DNA of 53,499 nucleotides from JAOUEA01 sp039933515 (GTDB lineage: Bacteria > Actinomycetota > UBA4738 > HRBIN12): contig JBDTNY010000092.1 in assembly GCA_039933515.1 (NCBI GenBank), positions 1-53,499 of the forward strand, given 5' to 3'. The position numbers were made by a program, and so were the translations under genes. Below the pieces are notes generated by a model. It was given only the letters and a program-made list of their open reading frames with translations. It made no database searches and was not told the origin of the DNA. This document shows positions 15,584-22,878 of this stretch, one piece after another. Numbering within the stretch: position 1 is the stretch's first letter; each line of letters begins with the position of its first letter.

Positions 15584-16333
15584 TCATGCCACGCTACCGC
15601 CGGCCCCGGGCGAGGTCGCGAGCCTGAGCACCGCGATCGCGTCGAGCCGGTGCTCGAGGATCCGGGTCTTGGACGAGTGCAGCTCGAGCCCCACGCTGGC
15701 GCCCGCTCGTCGGAGCTGCTCCAGCGAGCGCCGAGCGGCAGGCACCGAGGGCGCGAAGACGACGATGTCGTCGACCCAGCGCAGGTGCGGCCGGTGTTCC
15801 CGGCGGAGTGCGTCGTCGAGCCGTGTGAGGGTGGCGTTCGCCAGGACCGCCGACGGCGGAGGCCCCACCGGCAACCCGGCGACGCCCTCGTCCTCGAACG
15901 CCCGCAGGCACGACACCACCACTTCGATCGCCGCCTCGGTCGCGCCTGCCGAACGCAACGCGCGGGCGACCGAGGCGGGGGTGATCGAGGCGAAACACTC
16001 GCGGACGTCGGCGACCACGACGGCGCGGACGTCCCCCGCGAGTCCGCGCCGGGTCTGGGCCCGCCATCGCCGCCGCGCGAGCTCCCACGGAACCAGCTGG
16101 AACTCGGGGTCTCCGTCGTGCCCCGGACTCGCGTGGTCGGCCACGACCTCTGACCCCAGGCTCCGCTCGACCGCCGGGACGACCGATGAGACCGCCGCCG
16201 CGTACGCGTCGCTCGCCTCAGGTGAGAGGGACGTGATCCATCGAACCTTCCCGCCCGGGGTGCGGACGGGGTCGATGCGCGCGGCGGGGACGGACCTGGG
16301 ACGGCGGGGCCAGGGAGCGCTGCGGTGGGCCAT
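15584..16333 (-). CDS. Small chromosomal reverse transcriptase (RNA-directed DNA polymerase)
   Basis: A 249-residue reverse transcriptase without obvious accessory domains. Motif A is VVVADVRECFASI with Asp109; motif B is GLPVGPPPSAVLAN (153-166); motif C is RWVDDIVVF with Asp188 and Asp189 (WVDD in place of the usual Y-x-DD); GLELHSSKTRIL (about 215-226) matches the region after motif C. The three catalytic aspartates are therefore intact. The retron-typical VTG motif is absent and no group II intron endonuclease or maturase domain is present. The ATG at 16333 has GAGGAG 7 bases upstream. It leads a two-gene unit with the amidohydrolase; its biological role is unknown. Confidence 0.85.
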   Translation of the reverse strand: MAHRSAPWPRRPRSVPAARIDPVRTPGGKVRWITSLSPEASDAYAAAVSSVVPAVERSLGSEVVADHASPGHDGDPEFQLVPWELARRRWRAQTRRGLAGDVRAVVVADVRECFASITPASVARALRSAGATEAAIEVVVSCLRAFEDEGVAGLPVGPPPSAVLANATLTRLDDALRREHRPHLRWVDDIVVFAPSVPAARRSLEQLRRAGASVGLELHSSKTRILEHRLDAIAVLRLATSPGAGGSVA

Positions 16334-16487
16334 GTGCGAACTCCTCACGGTCGGGCGGTCTGGAGGAGGTCGTCCGCGCTCGGGGACACGTTCTACCCCG
16401 GCGGCGCGGCGCCGGCAATCGGCCGGCCTGGGCGAGATCGGTCACCCGCAGGCATCCCCCGAGGCGTTGAGCCCGCAACGCGCACCC

Positions 16488-16493
16488 TATGAT
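16488..16493 (+). promoter_or_regulatory. Candidate -10 box for leaderless Lrp/AsnC gene
   Basis: TATGAT matches the -10 consensus at five of six positions and ends 6 bases before the GTG start, with no ribosome binding site between. The remaining 150 bases up to the divergent reverse-transcriptase gene show no other clear element. Confidence 0.5.
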
Positions 16494-16499
16494 GGGCGC

Positions 16500-16943
16500 G
16501 TGTTGGACGCCCGTGATCGCGACATCATCGCCGCCCTCCAGGTCGACGCCCGTGCGACGTACGCCGACGTCGGGGCGCGGGTCGGTCTCTCGGCCTCGGC
16601 GGTGCACGATCGTGTTCGCAAACTCGAGGAGCACGGGGTGATCCGAGGCTACCGCGCGGCGGTGGATCCGGCCGCCCTCGGTCTCGTCGTGACCGCCCTG
16701 ATCCAGGTGCGCCCCTTCGATCCGTCCCAGCCCGACGACCTGCCCGAGCGCGTCACAGGCTTCCCCGAGGTCGAGGACTGCTACAGCGTGGCCGGAGAAG
16801 CGAGCTACGTGCTCAAGGTTCGCACGCGCACGACGGTCGAGTTGGAGGAGCTGATCCGCCGCCTGCGGGAGAAGGCCGGGGTCGCCACGAGCACCACGAT
16901 CGCGCTCTCGATCCCCTTCGAAGGAAGGCCGCTGCCCACCTGA
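16500..16943 (+). CDS. Lrp/AsnC-family transcriptional regulator
   Basis: A 147-residue regulator. The N-terminal HTH is typical (LDARDRDIIAALQVDARATYADVGARVGLSASAVHDRVRKLEEHGVIRGYRAAVDPAALG), followed by an effector-binding RAM domain with the GxxD-like VAGEASYVLKVRTRT segment. Such proteins sense amino acids and act as octamers on nearby promoters. No ATG is in frame near the start of homology; GTG at 16500 (or TTG at 16503) is used. It is divergent from the reverse-transcriptase/amidohydrolase pair across 166 bases, so control of that pair is plausible. Confidence 0.92.
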   Translation: MLDARDRDIIAALQVDARATYADVGARVGLSASAVHDRVRKLEEHGVIRGYRAAVDPAALGLVVTALIQVRPFDPSQPDDLPERVTGFPEVEDCYSVAGEASYVLKVRTRTTVELEELIRRLREKAGVATSTTIALSIPFEGRPLPT

Positions 16944-16980
16944 GGCGCATCTCCCGCGTGATGCGGGATGATGGCGCCTT
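16944..16980 (+). terminator. Terminator of the Lrp/AsnC gene
   Basis: The stem GGCGC-ATC-TCCCGC pairs with GCGGGA-TGAT-G-GCGCC around a GTGAT loop, with one small bulge, directly after the stop codon. Only TT follows. Confidence 0.65.
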
Positions 16981-17013
16981 GCATCAGAGCCCCCTGCACG
17001 CTGGGAGACGTCG

Positions 17014-19428
17014 ATGAGCGAACGAGCCAACGCGCCCGAGCACGTCCCGGGAGCGGGCACGCGCCCCGCCCGGGGCCCGGTCTTCTCGAGCAGACCGAAG
17101 GAATCCGAACGGCGCACGCGCGCGCCCATGCTGTTGTGGGATCGCGTCCGCATCCTGTCCTTCCTCGCGGGAGCGTTCCTGCTCCTCACGTGGGGCAGCA
17201 TGTCGATCAACGGCACGGGCTTGTCCGAAACGATCCGCGCACAGGCGCAGAGCCGCTGGTGGCTGCTGGTGTTGATCGGAGCGGAGGCACTGCGGCAGGT
17301 GAACTACCTGCTCCTGGAGGGGAGCCCCCGCTACTACGCCCGGTGGACCGCCTTCTGGAGCCGCGACCGGGCCACCGAGAAACTCGACCCATGGACGCGA
17401 TTCCGGCTGGGGCGCCTGCTGAAGGTCTTGGCGTTCCTGTGGATCGTGGGCACGGTCATCGCGTCGTTCTACGTGCACGCCGACGGGTCGAAGTTCACGC
17501 CGGTCGAGGGGCTGTTCCTCGCTCCGCTCCTACTCGTTCGGTCCCTCCCGCAGATCCTTCAGTTCGTCTTCGTGATCTCCCTCGGAGTGCTGCAGTTCGT
17601 CGCGATCTTCTGGTTCATGTCCAAGGGCGGCGTCGAGACCTACATGCCCGACGACATCGACACCCGCTTCAGCGATGTGAAAGGGCAGGACGCCGTCCTG
17701 TCCCGCGTCAAGGAGAGCCTGATCTTCATGGAGGATCCCGAGTCGATCGAGGCTCGCGGGGGGTACGTGCCGGGCGGCATCTTGCTGTGGGGGCCTCCGG
17801 GTACCGGCAAGACGCTGATGGCGCAAGCCGTCGCCGGTGAGACCGCGAAGCCGTTCGTCTTCGTCGAGCCGGGGGCCTTCAACGCGATGTTCTTCGGCGT
17901 GGGGATCTTGAAGGTCAAGGCGCTTTACCGCAAGCTCCGCAAGCTCTCGCTCCGCTACGGCGGGGTGATCGTCTTCTTCGACGAGGCCGACTCCTTGGGA
18001 AACCGCGGCGCGCTCTCCCAACCCGGCGGGGGCTGGAGCATCGAGCCGGCGTGGGCCGCCTCTGCGGGCTGTCACGGGGTCGCGTACGTCTCCGAGGCGG
18101 CGCGAAGCTCGCTCGTCCACGGCCCGTCGATGTACGCGTCACCGGCGCATCGAGAGGCGGTCGTGATGGGCGGCATGGGCATGGGTGGCGGGGGGATGGG
18201 CACGCTCCAGGCGATGCTCGCGGAGATGTCGGGCCTCACCAAGCCCAGGGGGTTCATGAACCGCGTGGTCCGCAGGCTCTTGGGCTTCAAGCCGAAGCCG
18301 CCTCCGAAGTACAGGATCCTGCATATCTTCGCAACGAACATGCCGCAGTCCCTCGACGAGGCGATGCTCCGCCCCGGCCGGATCGACCGCCTCTACAAGG
18401 TGGGCTATCCCCAGGTCGAGGGGCGCGTTGCGACCTTCCGGTACTACCTCGCGAGGGTCCGACACGAGCTGAGCGACGAGCAGATCCACAAGCTCGCGAC
18501 GATCACGCCGTACGCGACCGGCGCCTCGATCAAGGACACCGTGAACGAGGCTCTCGTGATCGCGATCCGCGATGAGCGCGAGTCCATATCGTGGGCCGAC
18601 ATCATCCAGGCCAAGCAGCTGAAGGAGCACGGCCTGCCCGACGACCACGAGTACATCGAGCGCGAGCGTCACTCGGTGGCGATCCATGAGGCGTCGCACG
18701 CGGTCGTGGCGTATCGGCTCCGCCGGCACATGACGATCGACATCGCCACGATCGAGCGACGGGGAGACGTCGGAGGCTTCGTCTCGTCGATCCCGCCCGA
18801 GGATCAATTCGTCCAGTGGCGATCCGAGCGCGACATCGACGTGATGACGTTCCTCGCCTCGCTCGCGGGTGAACGCCTCTTCTTCGACGGGGACAACTCC
18901 GCGGGTGTCGGGGGGGACATGCGTGGGGCCACGTCGATCGCCGCGATGATGGAGGGGTTCTGGGCGATGGGAGAGACCATAGGGTCCTATACCGTGAACC
19001 TGGGTGCGATCAAGGGTGCACAGCCGGTCGAGGACGGGACCGACCGCTCGATGCTCGACGGCGCCTTCGGCCAACGGGTCGAGGCCAAGCTCCGGTCGTT
19101 GTACGAGCAGACGCAAGTGATCCTCGAGGAGCACCGCTCGGACGTCCTGGCGGTGGCGCACGCGTTGGAGACCCACAAGACGATCACCGGGGACGACGTG
19201 GCGGCGATCGTCGAGGGCCACGCCGGGTCGCTCGTCGACGGCAGGCCGTACCACGACGGGACGTTCCGGGAACGGCTGGAGACCTACCATGGGAGCGTGC
19301 TGGCGGCGCATCGCTCCCACGCCGAAGTGGAGGGAGCGATACCCGTGCCGCTGCCACCGGTGCCGTCCGAGCTCCTGAGCGGGAGCACAGCGGCGATCGG
19401 GCCCGGCGTGGGTCCCGGGGTATCCTGA
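17014..19428 (+). CDS. FtsH-like membrane AAA+ zinc protease with insertions
   Basis: An 804-residue membrane protease. Hydrophobic segments lie near 48-60, 83-101, 136-152 and 166-201, more than the two of classical FtsH. The AAA+ domain has Walker A GPPGTGKT (260-267), pore residues FFG (293-295), Walker B VIVFFDEAD (318-326), sensor-1 FATN (439-442) and RPGRIDR (453-459). Two extra stretches interrupt it: a Gly/Met-rich one at about 331-396 (MGGMGMGGGGMG) and a basic one at about 409-433. The peptidase has HEASH (His558, Glu559, His562) and a likely third zinc ligand Asp635 (GVGGDMRGAT). It probably degrades membrane or short-lived proteins; the insertions suggest altered substrates or partners. 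Confidence 0.88.
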   Translation: MSERANAPEHVPGAGTRPARGPVFSSRPKESERRTRAPMLLWDRVRILSFLAGAFLLLTWGSMSINGTGLSETIRAQAQSRWWLLVLIGAEALRQVNYLLLEGSPRYYARWTAFWSRDRATEKLDPWTRFRLGRLLKVLAFLWIVGTVIASFYVHADGSKFTPVEGLFLAPLLLVRSLPQILQFVFVISLGVLQFVAIFWFMSKGGVETYMPDDIDTRFSDVKGQDAVLSRVKESLIFMEDPESIEARGGYVPGGILLWGPPGTGKTLMAQAVAGETAKPFVFVEPGAFNAMFFGVGILKVKALYRKLRKLSLRYGGVIVFFDEADSLGNRGALSQPGGGWSIEPAWAASAGCHGVAYVSEAARSSLVHGPSMYASPAHREAVVMGGMGMGGGGMGTLQAMLAEMSGLTKPRGFMNRVVRRLLGFKPKPPPKYRILHIFATNMPQSLDEAMLRPGRIDRLYKVGYPQVEGRVATFRYYLARVRHELSDEQIHKLATITPYATGASIKDTVNEALVIAIRDERESISWADIIQAKQLKEHGLPDDHEYIERERHSVAIHEASHAVVAYRLRRHMTIDIATIERRGDVGGFVSSIPPEDQFVQWRSERDIDVMTFLASLAGERLFFDGDNSAGVGGDMRGATSIAAMMEGFWAMGETIGSYTVNLGAIKGAQPVEDGTDRSMLDGAFGQRVEAKLRSLYEQTQVILEEHRSDVLAVAHALETHKTITGDDVAAIVEGHAGSLVDGRPYHDGTFRERLETYHGSVLAAHRSHAEVEGAIPVPLPPVPSELLSGSTAAIGPGVGPGVS
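19421..19426 (+). promoter_or_regulatory. Candidate -10 box for leaderless cysS transcript
   Basis: TATCCT overlaps the end of the FtsH-like gene and ends 9 bases before the cysS ATG, where no ribosome binding site is seen. Confidence 0.35.
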
Positions 19429-19435
19429 CCGCCTG

Positions 19436-20836
19436 ATGCGGCTCTACAACTCGCTCACACGCGCCGTCGAAGACGTCGTTCCCGTCGAGCCGGGGCACGT
19501 CACGATGTACTCGTGTGGCCCGACGGTCTACCGCTACGCCCACCTGGGGAACCTGCGGACCTTCATGCTCGCCGACCTGATCCGACGCGCCCTCGAGTTC
19601 GAGGGGCTCGCCGTCACCCAGGTGATGAACATCACCGACGTGGGTCACATGACGGACGAATCGAGCCCCGAGGCGATCGACAAGATGCTGCTGGCGATGG
19701 AGGACGAGGGGCTCTCCCCCGGCGAGATCGCCGAGAAGTACACGCAGGCGGTGTTCGGCGACGCGACAGCCATTGGTATCGCGCCGGCCGACCGGTACCC
19801 GAGGGCGACGGACCACATCGAGGAGATGGTCGCCCTCACCGAGGCGCTGGTGGAGCGCGGGCACGCGTACGTGGTGGACTCGGGAAGCGTCTACTACGAC
19901 GTGACGTCGTTCGCCGGCTACGGGGCCCTCAGCGGCAATACGCTCGACAACCTGCGCGAAGGCCACCGCGATCTCGAGACCGACACGCGCAAGCGCAATC
20001 CGGCCGACTTCGCCCTCTGGAAGACCGCCGGCCCGGGACGCCTGATGAAGTGGCCGTCGCCCTGGGGTGACGGGTTCCCTGGCTGGCACGTGGAGTGCTC
20101 AGCGATGTCGATGAAGTATCTCGGCGAGCACATCGATATCCATACCGGGGGTACCGACCTCCGGTTCCCGCATCACGAGGACGAGATCGCCCAGAGCGAG
20201 GGCTCCGTGGGCCATCGCGTGGTGGGCATCTGGGTGCACGGTGGTCACCTCCGTCTCTCCGGTCAGAAAATCGCGAAGTCGACCGGCAACGTCGTGCGGG
20301 TGCACGAGCTGGAAGAGCGCGGGCTGGATCCACGCTCGTTCCGCTGGCTCACGTTCCAAACCCGGTATCGGAGCGAGATGGACTTCGCCTGGGACTCGAT
20401 GGAGGACGCGGATCGACGCGTGAAGCAGCTACGCCGGCACATGGCCGAGTGGGGGCCGGCCGCCGAGGAGCTGGGCGCTGCGGCGCGCGAGCTGGACACG
20501 AGGTTCCGCCAGGCCCTGGCGTCGGATCTCGACCTTCCGACCGCGGTCGTCATCGTGAACGAGCTGGATCGATCGGCCGCCGTCGCGCCGGGCGAGAAGT
20601 ACGCGCTGATGGCCTCATGGGACCGGGTGCTCGGCCTCGACCTCGAGCGCGAAGCGCGCAGCGGCTGGACGCCCACGGAGGAGATGCAGGACCTCATGGC
20701 TCAGCGTGACGCCGCCCGGGCGGCGAAGGACTACGGCGCCAGCGACCGGATCCGAGACGAGCTCGCAGGGATGGGGCTCGAGGTCATGGACACATCCGAG
20801 GGCACTAGGGTGCGGCTGCGAGCCCAGCCCGCCTAG
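19436..20836 (+). CDS. cysS: Cysteinyl-tRNA synthetase
   Basis: A class I synthetase that charges tRNA-Cys. The HIGH-type motif is HLGN (36-39) after SCGPTVYRYA, and the KMSKS-type loop is KIAKS (278-282), a variant. The zinc ligands are Cys27, Cys221 (GWHVECSAMS), His246 and Glu250 (FPHHEDEIAQSEG, instead of the common HHENE). A C-terminal anticodon-binding region follows (AAKDYGASDRIRDELAGMGLEVMDTSEGTRVR). The length of 466 residues fits CysRS. The related mycothiol ligase MshC was considered, but the C-terminal DALR-like tail favours CysRS. The stop overlaps that of the convergent pepQ gene. Confidence 0.88.
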   Translation: MRLYNSLTRAVEDVVPVEPGHVTMYSCGPTVYRYAHLGNLRTFMLADLIRRALEFEGLAVTQVMNITDVGHMTDESSPEAIDKMLLAMEDEGLSPGEIAEKYTQAVFGDATAIGIAPADRYPRATDHIEEMVALTEALVERGHAYVVDSGSVYYDVTSFAGYGALSGNTLDNLREGHRDLETDTRKRNPADFALWKTAGPGRLMKWPSPWGDGFPGWHVECSAMSMKYLGEHIDIHTGGTDLRFPHHEDEIAQSEGSVGHRVVGIWVHGGHLRLSGQKIAKSTGNVVRVHELEERGLDPRSFRWLTFQTRYRSEMDFAWDSMEDADRRVKQLRRHMAEWGPAAEELGAAARELDTRFRQALASDLDLPTAVVIVNELDRSAAVAPGEKYALMASWDRVLGLDLEREARSGWTPTEEMQDLMAQRDAARAAKDYGASDRIRDELAGMGLEVMDTSEGTRVRLRAQPA

Positions 20837-21930
20837 TCAACGACCTGGAGCTCGCGCGTCGATCGGTTGAGGCGTTCGCAGCCACCGGCCGTGACCGCCA
20901 CGATGTCTTCGATCCGGACCCCGAACCGACCCTCGAGATAGATCCCGGGCTCGATCGAGAAGGTCGTACCGGGCTCCAGGATCCAATCGCTCCCCTCGAC
21001 GAGGTACGGCGGCTCGTGCACCTCCAGGCCGATCCCGTGCCCGGTGCGATGGATGAAGCGCGCGCCGAAGCCGGCGGCCTCGATGATCGCCCGGGCCACA
21101 CGATCGATCGCCTGCGCTTCGACGCCGGGACGCACGGCAAGGCATGCGGCCTCCTGGGCTTCCTGCACCGCCCGGTAGACCTCGAGGAACCCCTCGGGCG
21201 CCTCCCCCAGCACGACGGTTCGGGAGGTGTCGGAGTAGTAGCCGCCCAGCTCTCCGCCGAAGTCGAGCACCACCGCGTCGCGGGGCAGCATCGTGCGTCC
21301 GGACGGCTCGTGATGCGGGGACGCAGAGTTGGGCCCGCTCGCCACGATCGTGAAATCGGCGCGGGTATGACCGTTGCGCACGAGGAGCTCCGCGAGATCG
21401 GCCGCGACCTCCTCTTCGCGGCGGCCGAGGAACGTCATGCCACAGATCTGACGGAAGGTCTCGTCGGCGGCTCGTCCAGCGCGGCGGAGCGCGGCCAGCT
21501 CGTCGCCGTCCTTGACCGCTCGGAGCCGCCCGATGACCGCAGAGGCCGGGGCGAAGGCCGCGCTGGGGATCGCGGTCTGGAGCGCGATCAGGTGGGCGGA
21601 CCACAGCCGGTCGCCGACCGCCATGCGTCCGTTCGCCGGGAGCAGACCTGCCGCAGCTCGGTACGGGTCGAGCCCGTCGGTCCAGCCCACGAGCTCGACG
21701 TCGGCCCCGACCGGTGATCCCGCAGCCAAGGGCCGTTCGAGCTCAGGGACGAGCATCGCGGGATCGCGATCGGGCCGAAGGATCAGCAACGTGGGGCGCT
21801 CCAGGGGCATCGGGTCGTAACCGGTGAGATACGCGAGGTCCGGTGAGGGCGCCACGATCAGGGCGTCGAACCCTTGGGCCGTGGCTTCCTGGGCCGCACG
21901 CGCGAGGCGATCGGTGTAGCGGGCGTTCAT
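20833..21930 (-). CDS. M24 family metallopeptidase (Xaa-Pro dipeptidase/aminopeptidase)
   Basis: A cytoplasmic peptidase of 365 residues that probably cleaves Xaa-Pro peptides. An N-terminal creatinase-like domain precedes the pita-bread domain, whose five metal ligands are all present: Asp223 (VLDFGG), Asp234 (YYSDTSRT), His298 (TGHGIGLEVHE), Glu327 (FSIEPGIY) and Glu341 (RIEDIV). It corresponds to pepE (Rv2089c), the same position relative to helY as in mycobacteria. The ATG overlaps the stop of the upstream lipid-kinase gene. Its TAG shares the CTAG sequence with the stop of cysS on the other strand, leaving no space for a terminator. Confidence 0.93.
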   Translation of the reverse strand: MNARYTDRLARAAQEATAQGFDALIVAPSPDLAYLTGYDPMPLERPTLLILRPDRDPAMLVPELERPLAAGSPVGADVELVGWTDGLDPYRAAAGLLPANGRMAVGDRLWSAHLIALQTAIPSAAFAPASAVIGRLRAVKDGDELAALRRAGRAADETFRQICGMTFLGRREEEVAADLAELLVRNGHTRADFTIVASGPNSASPHHEPSGRTMLPRDAVVLDFGGELGGYYSDTSRTVVLGEAPEGFLEVYRAVQEAQEAACLAVRPGVEAQAIDRVARAIIEAAGFGARFIHRTGHGIGLEVHEPPYLVEGSDWILEPGTTFSIEPGIYLEGRFGVRIEDIVAVTAGGCERLNRSTRELQVVD

Positions 21931-22856
21931 AGCTTCAACAGGATCCGCTGGGGCACGACCTGGAAGGTTGCGGGGGTGGTCCCCAGCAGCTCCCCGTCGG
22001 CCACGATCGGCAAGGGACGATCCGCATCGACGGCGACGCGGATCTTCGCGCGCATCTCGTGGATGTTGGGATCAGGGACATGGCTCCCGTGTCGGTAGAT
22101 CCGCGGCAGCATCCGGTACGCGTCGGAGCGAGGCCCGCGGAACACCAGGGCGTCGAGCACGCCGTCGCCCGGGAAGGAACGGGGCGACATCCTCAGGCCC
22201 GCGGACGCGAACTGCGCGTTCGCGACGATCACGTTGAACGCTCGCGCCTCGAAGGTCTTCATGTCTGCGTCTACCTTGACAGAAGTGGCCCGGGTGAGGG
22301 CGTACGCGCCCCAGAACCCCAGGAACCTCCTGGCGTTCCCGAGGCCCGCGGGCAGGCGCGCGGTCGCCCGCGCCACCGACGCACCCAGGCCGATCTCGAC
22401 CAGATTCGCCGCGTATCGCGTCCGGTGCTCCCCCGACGCGTCCCGGTAGCCGATCTTGATCACGTCGAAAGGGTAGGTATTGGATCCCGCCAGATGCTTA
22501 CACCCACCGTCGGTGTCGTCGGGCAGGCCGAAGCTGCGGACCAGGTCGCAGCCTGACGTGGCGGCCACGACCCCCAGGACCGGTTGCTCGAGCGGCGTTG
22601 GCCCGTCGTCCAGCATGCCGTTCAGCACCTCCTGGATCGTGCCGTCGCCCCCGACGGCGACCAGGAAGCGGCAGCCGTCCTGCACCGCCTCTCGGGCGAA
22701 CCTGGTCGCGTCTCCGGGCGCGTGCGTGAGCTCGAGGGCGAAGTCCAGTCCGTTGGCCGTCAGGGCACGTTCGAGCGCCGGGAGCTGTCCGGCCACGCGC
22801 CCACGTCCCGCGTGCGGGTTCACGATGACGGCGAGCGAACCGAAGGGGCTGGTCAT
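21927..22856 (-). CDS. Diacylglycerol/lipid kinase family protein (first copy)
   Basis: A lipid kinase of 309 residues with the DAGK catalytic domain: nucleotide-binding motif VNPHAGRGR at about 12-20 and VGGDGTIQEVLNG with GGDGT at 69-73. The C-terminal beta-sandwich ends in ADGELLGTTPATFQVVPQRI. Relatives phosphorylate diacylglycerol, sphingoid bases or prenols, so the substrate is open. The usual PxGTxND motif reads AATSGCDLVRS here, an unusual replacement that might affect activity. The ATG at 22856 is used; a TACCAT 9 bases upstream could drive an internal leaderless transcript. It lies between helY and pepQ in the same operon. Confidence 0.85.
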   Translation of the reverse strand: MTSPFGSLAVIVNPHAGRGRVAGQLPALERALTANGLDFALELTHAPGDATRFAREAVQDGCRFLVAVGGDGTIQEVLNGMLDDGPTPLEQPVLGVVAATSGCDLVRSFGLPDDTDGGCKHLAGSNTYPFDVIKIGYRDASGEHRTRYAANLVEIGLGASVARATARLPAGLGNARRFLGFWGAYALTRATSVKVDADMKTFEARAFNVIVANAQFASAGLRMSPRSFPGDGVLDALVFRGPRSDAYRMLPRIYRHGSHVPDPNIHEMRAKIRVAVDADRPLPIVADGELLGTTPATFQVVPQRILLKL

Positions 22857-22878
22857 GGGGTACGCATGGTAGCGAGCG

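Noticed and set aside
15584..16500. Retron
   Set aside because: The RT lacks the VTG motif, and no msr/msd-like inverted repeat was found in the 166-base upstream gap.
19436..20836. Mycothiol ligase MshC instead of cysteinyl-tRNA synthetase
   Set aside because: MshC is closely related, but the 466-residue length and C-terminal anticodon-binding tail fit CysRS better.
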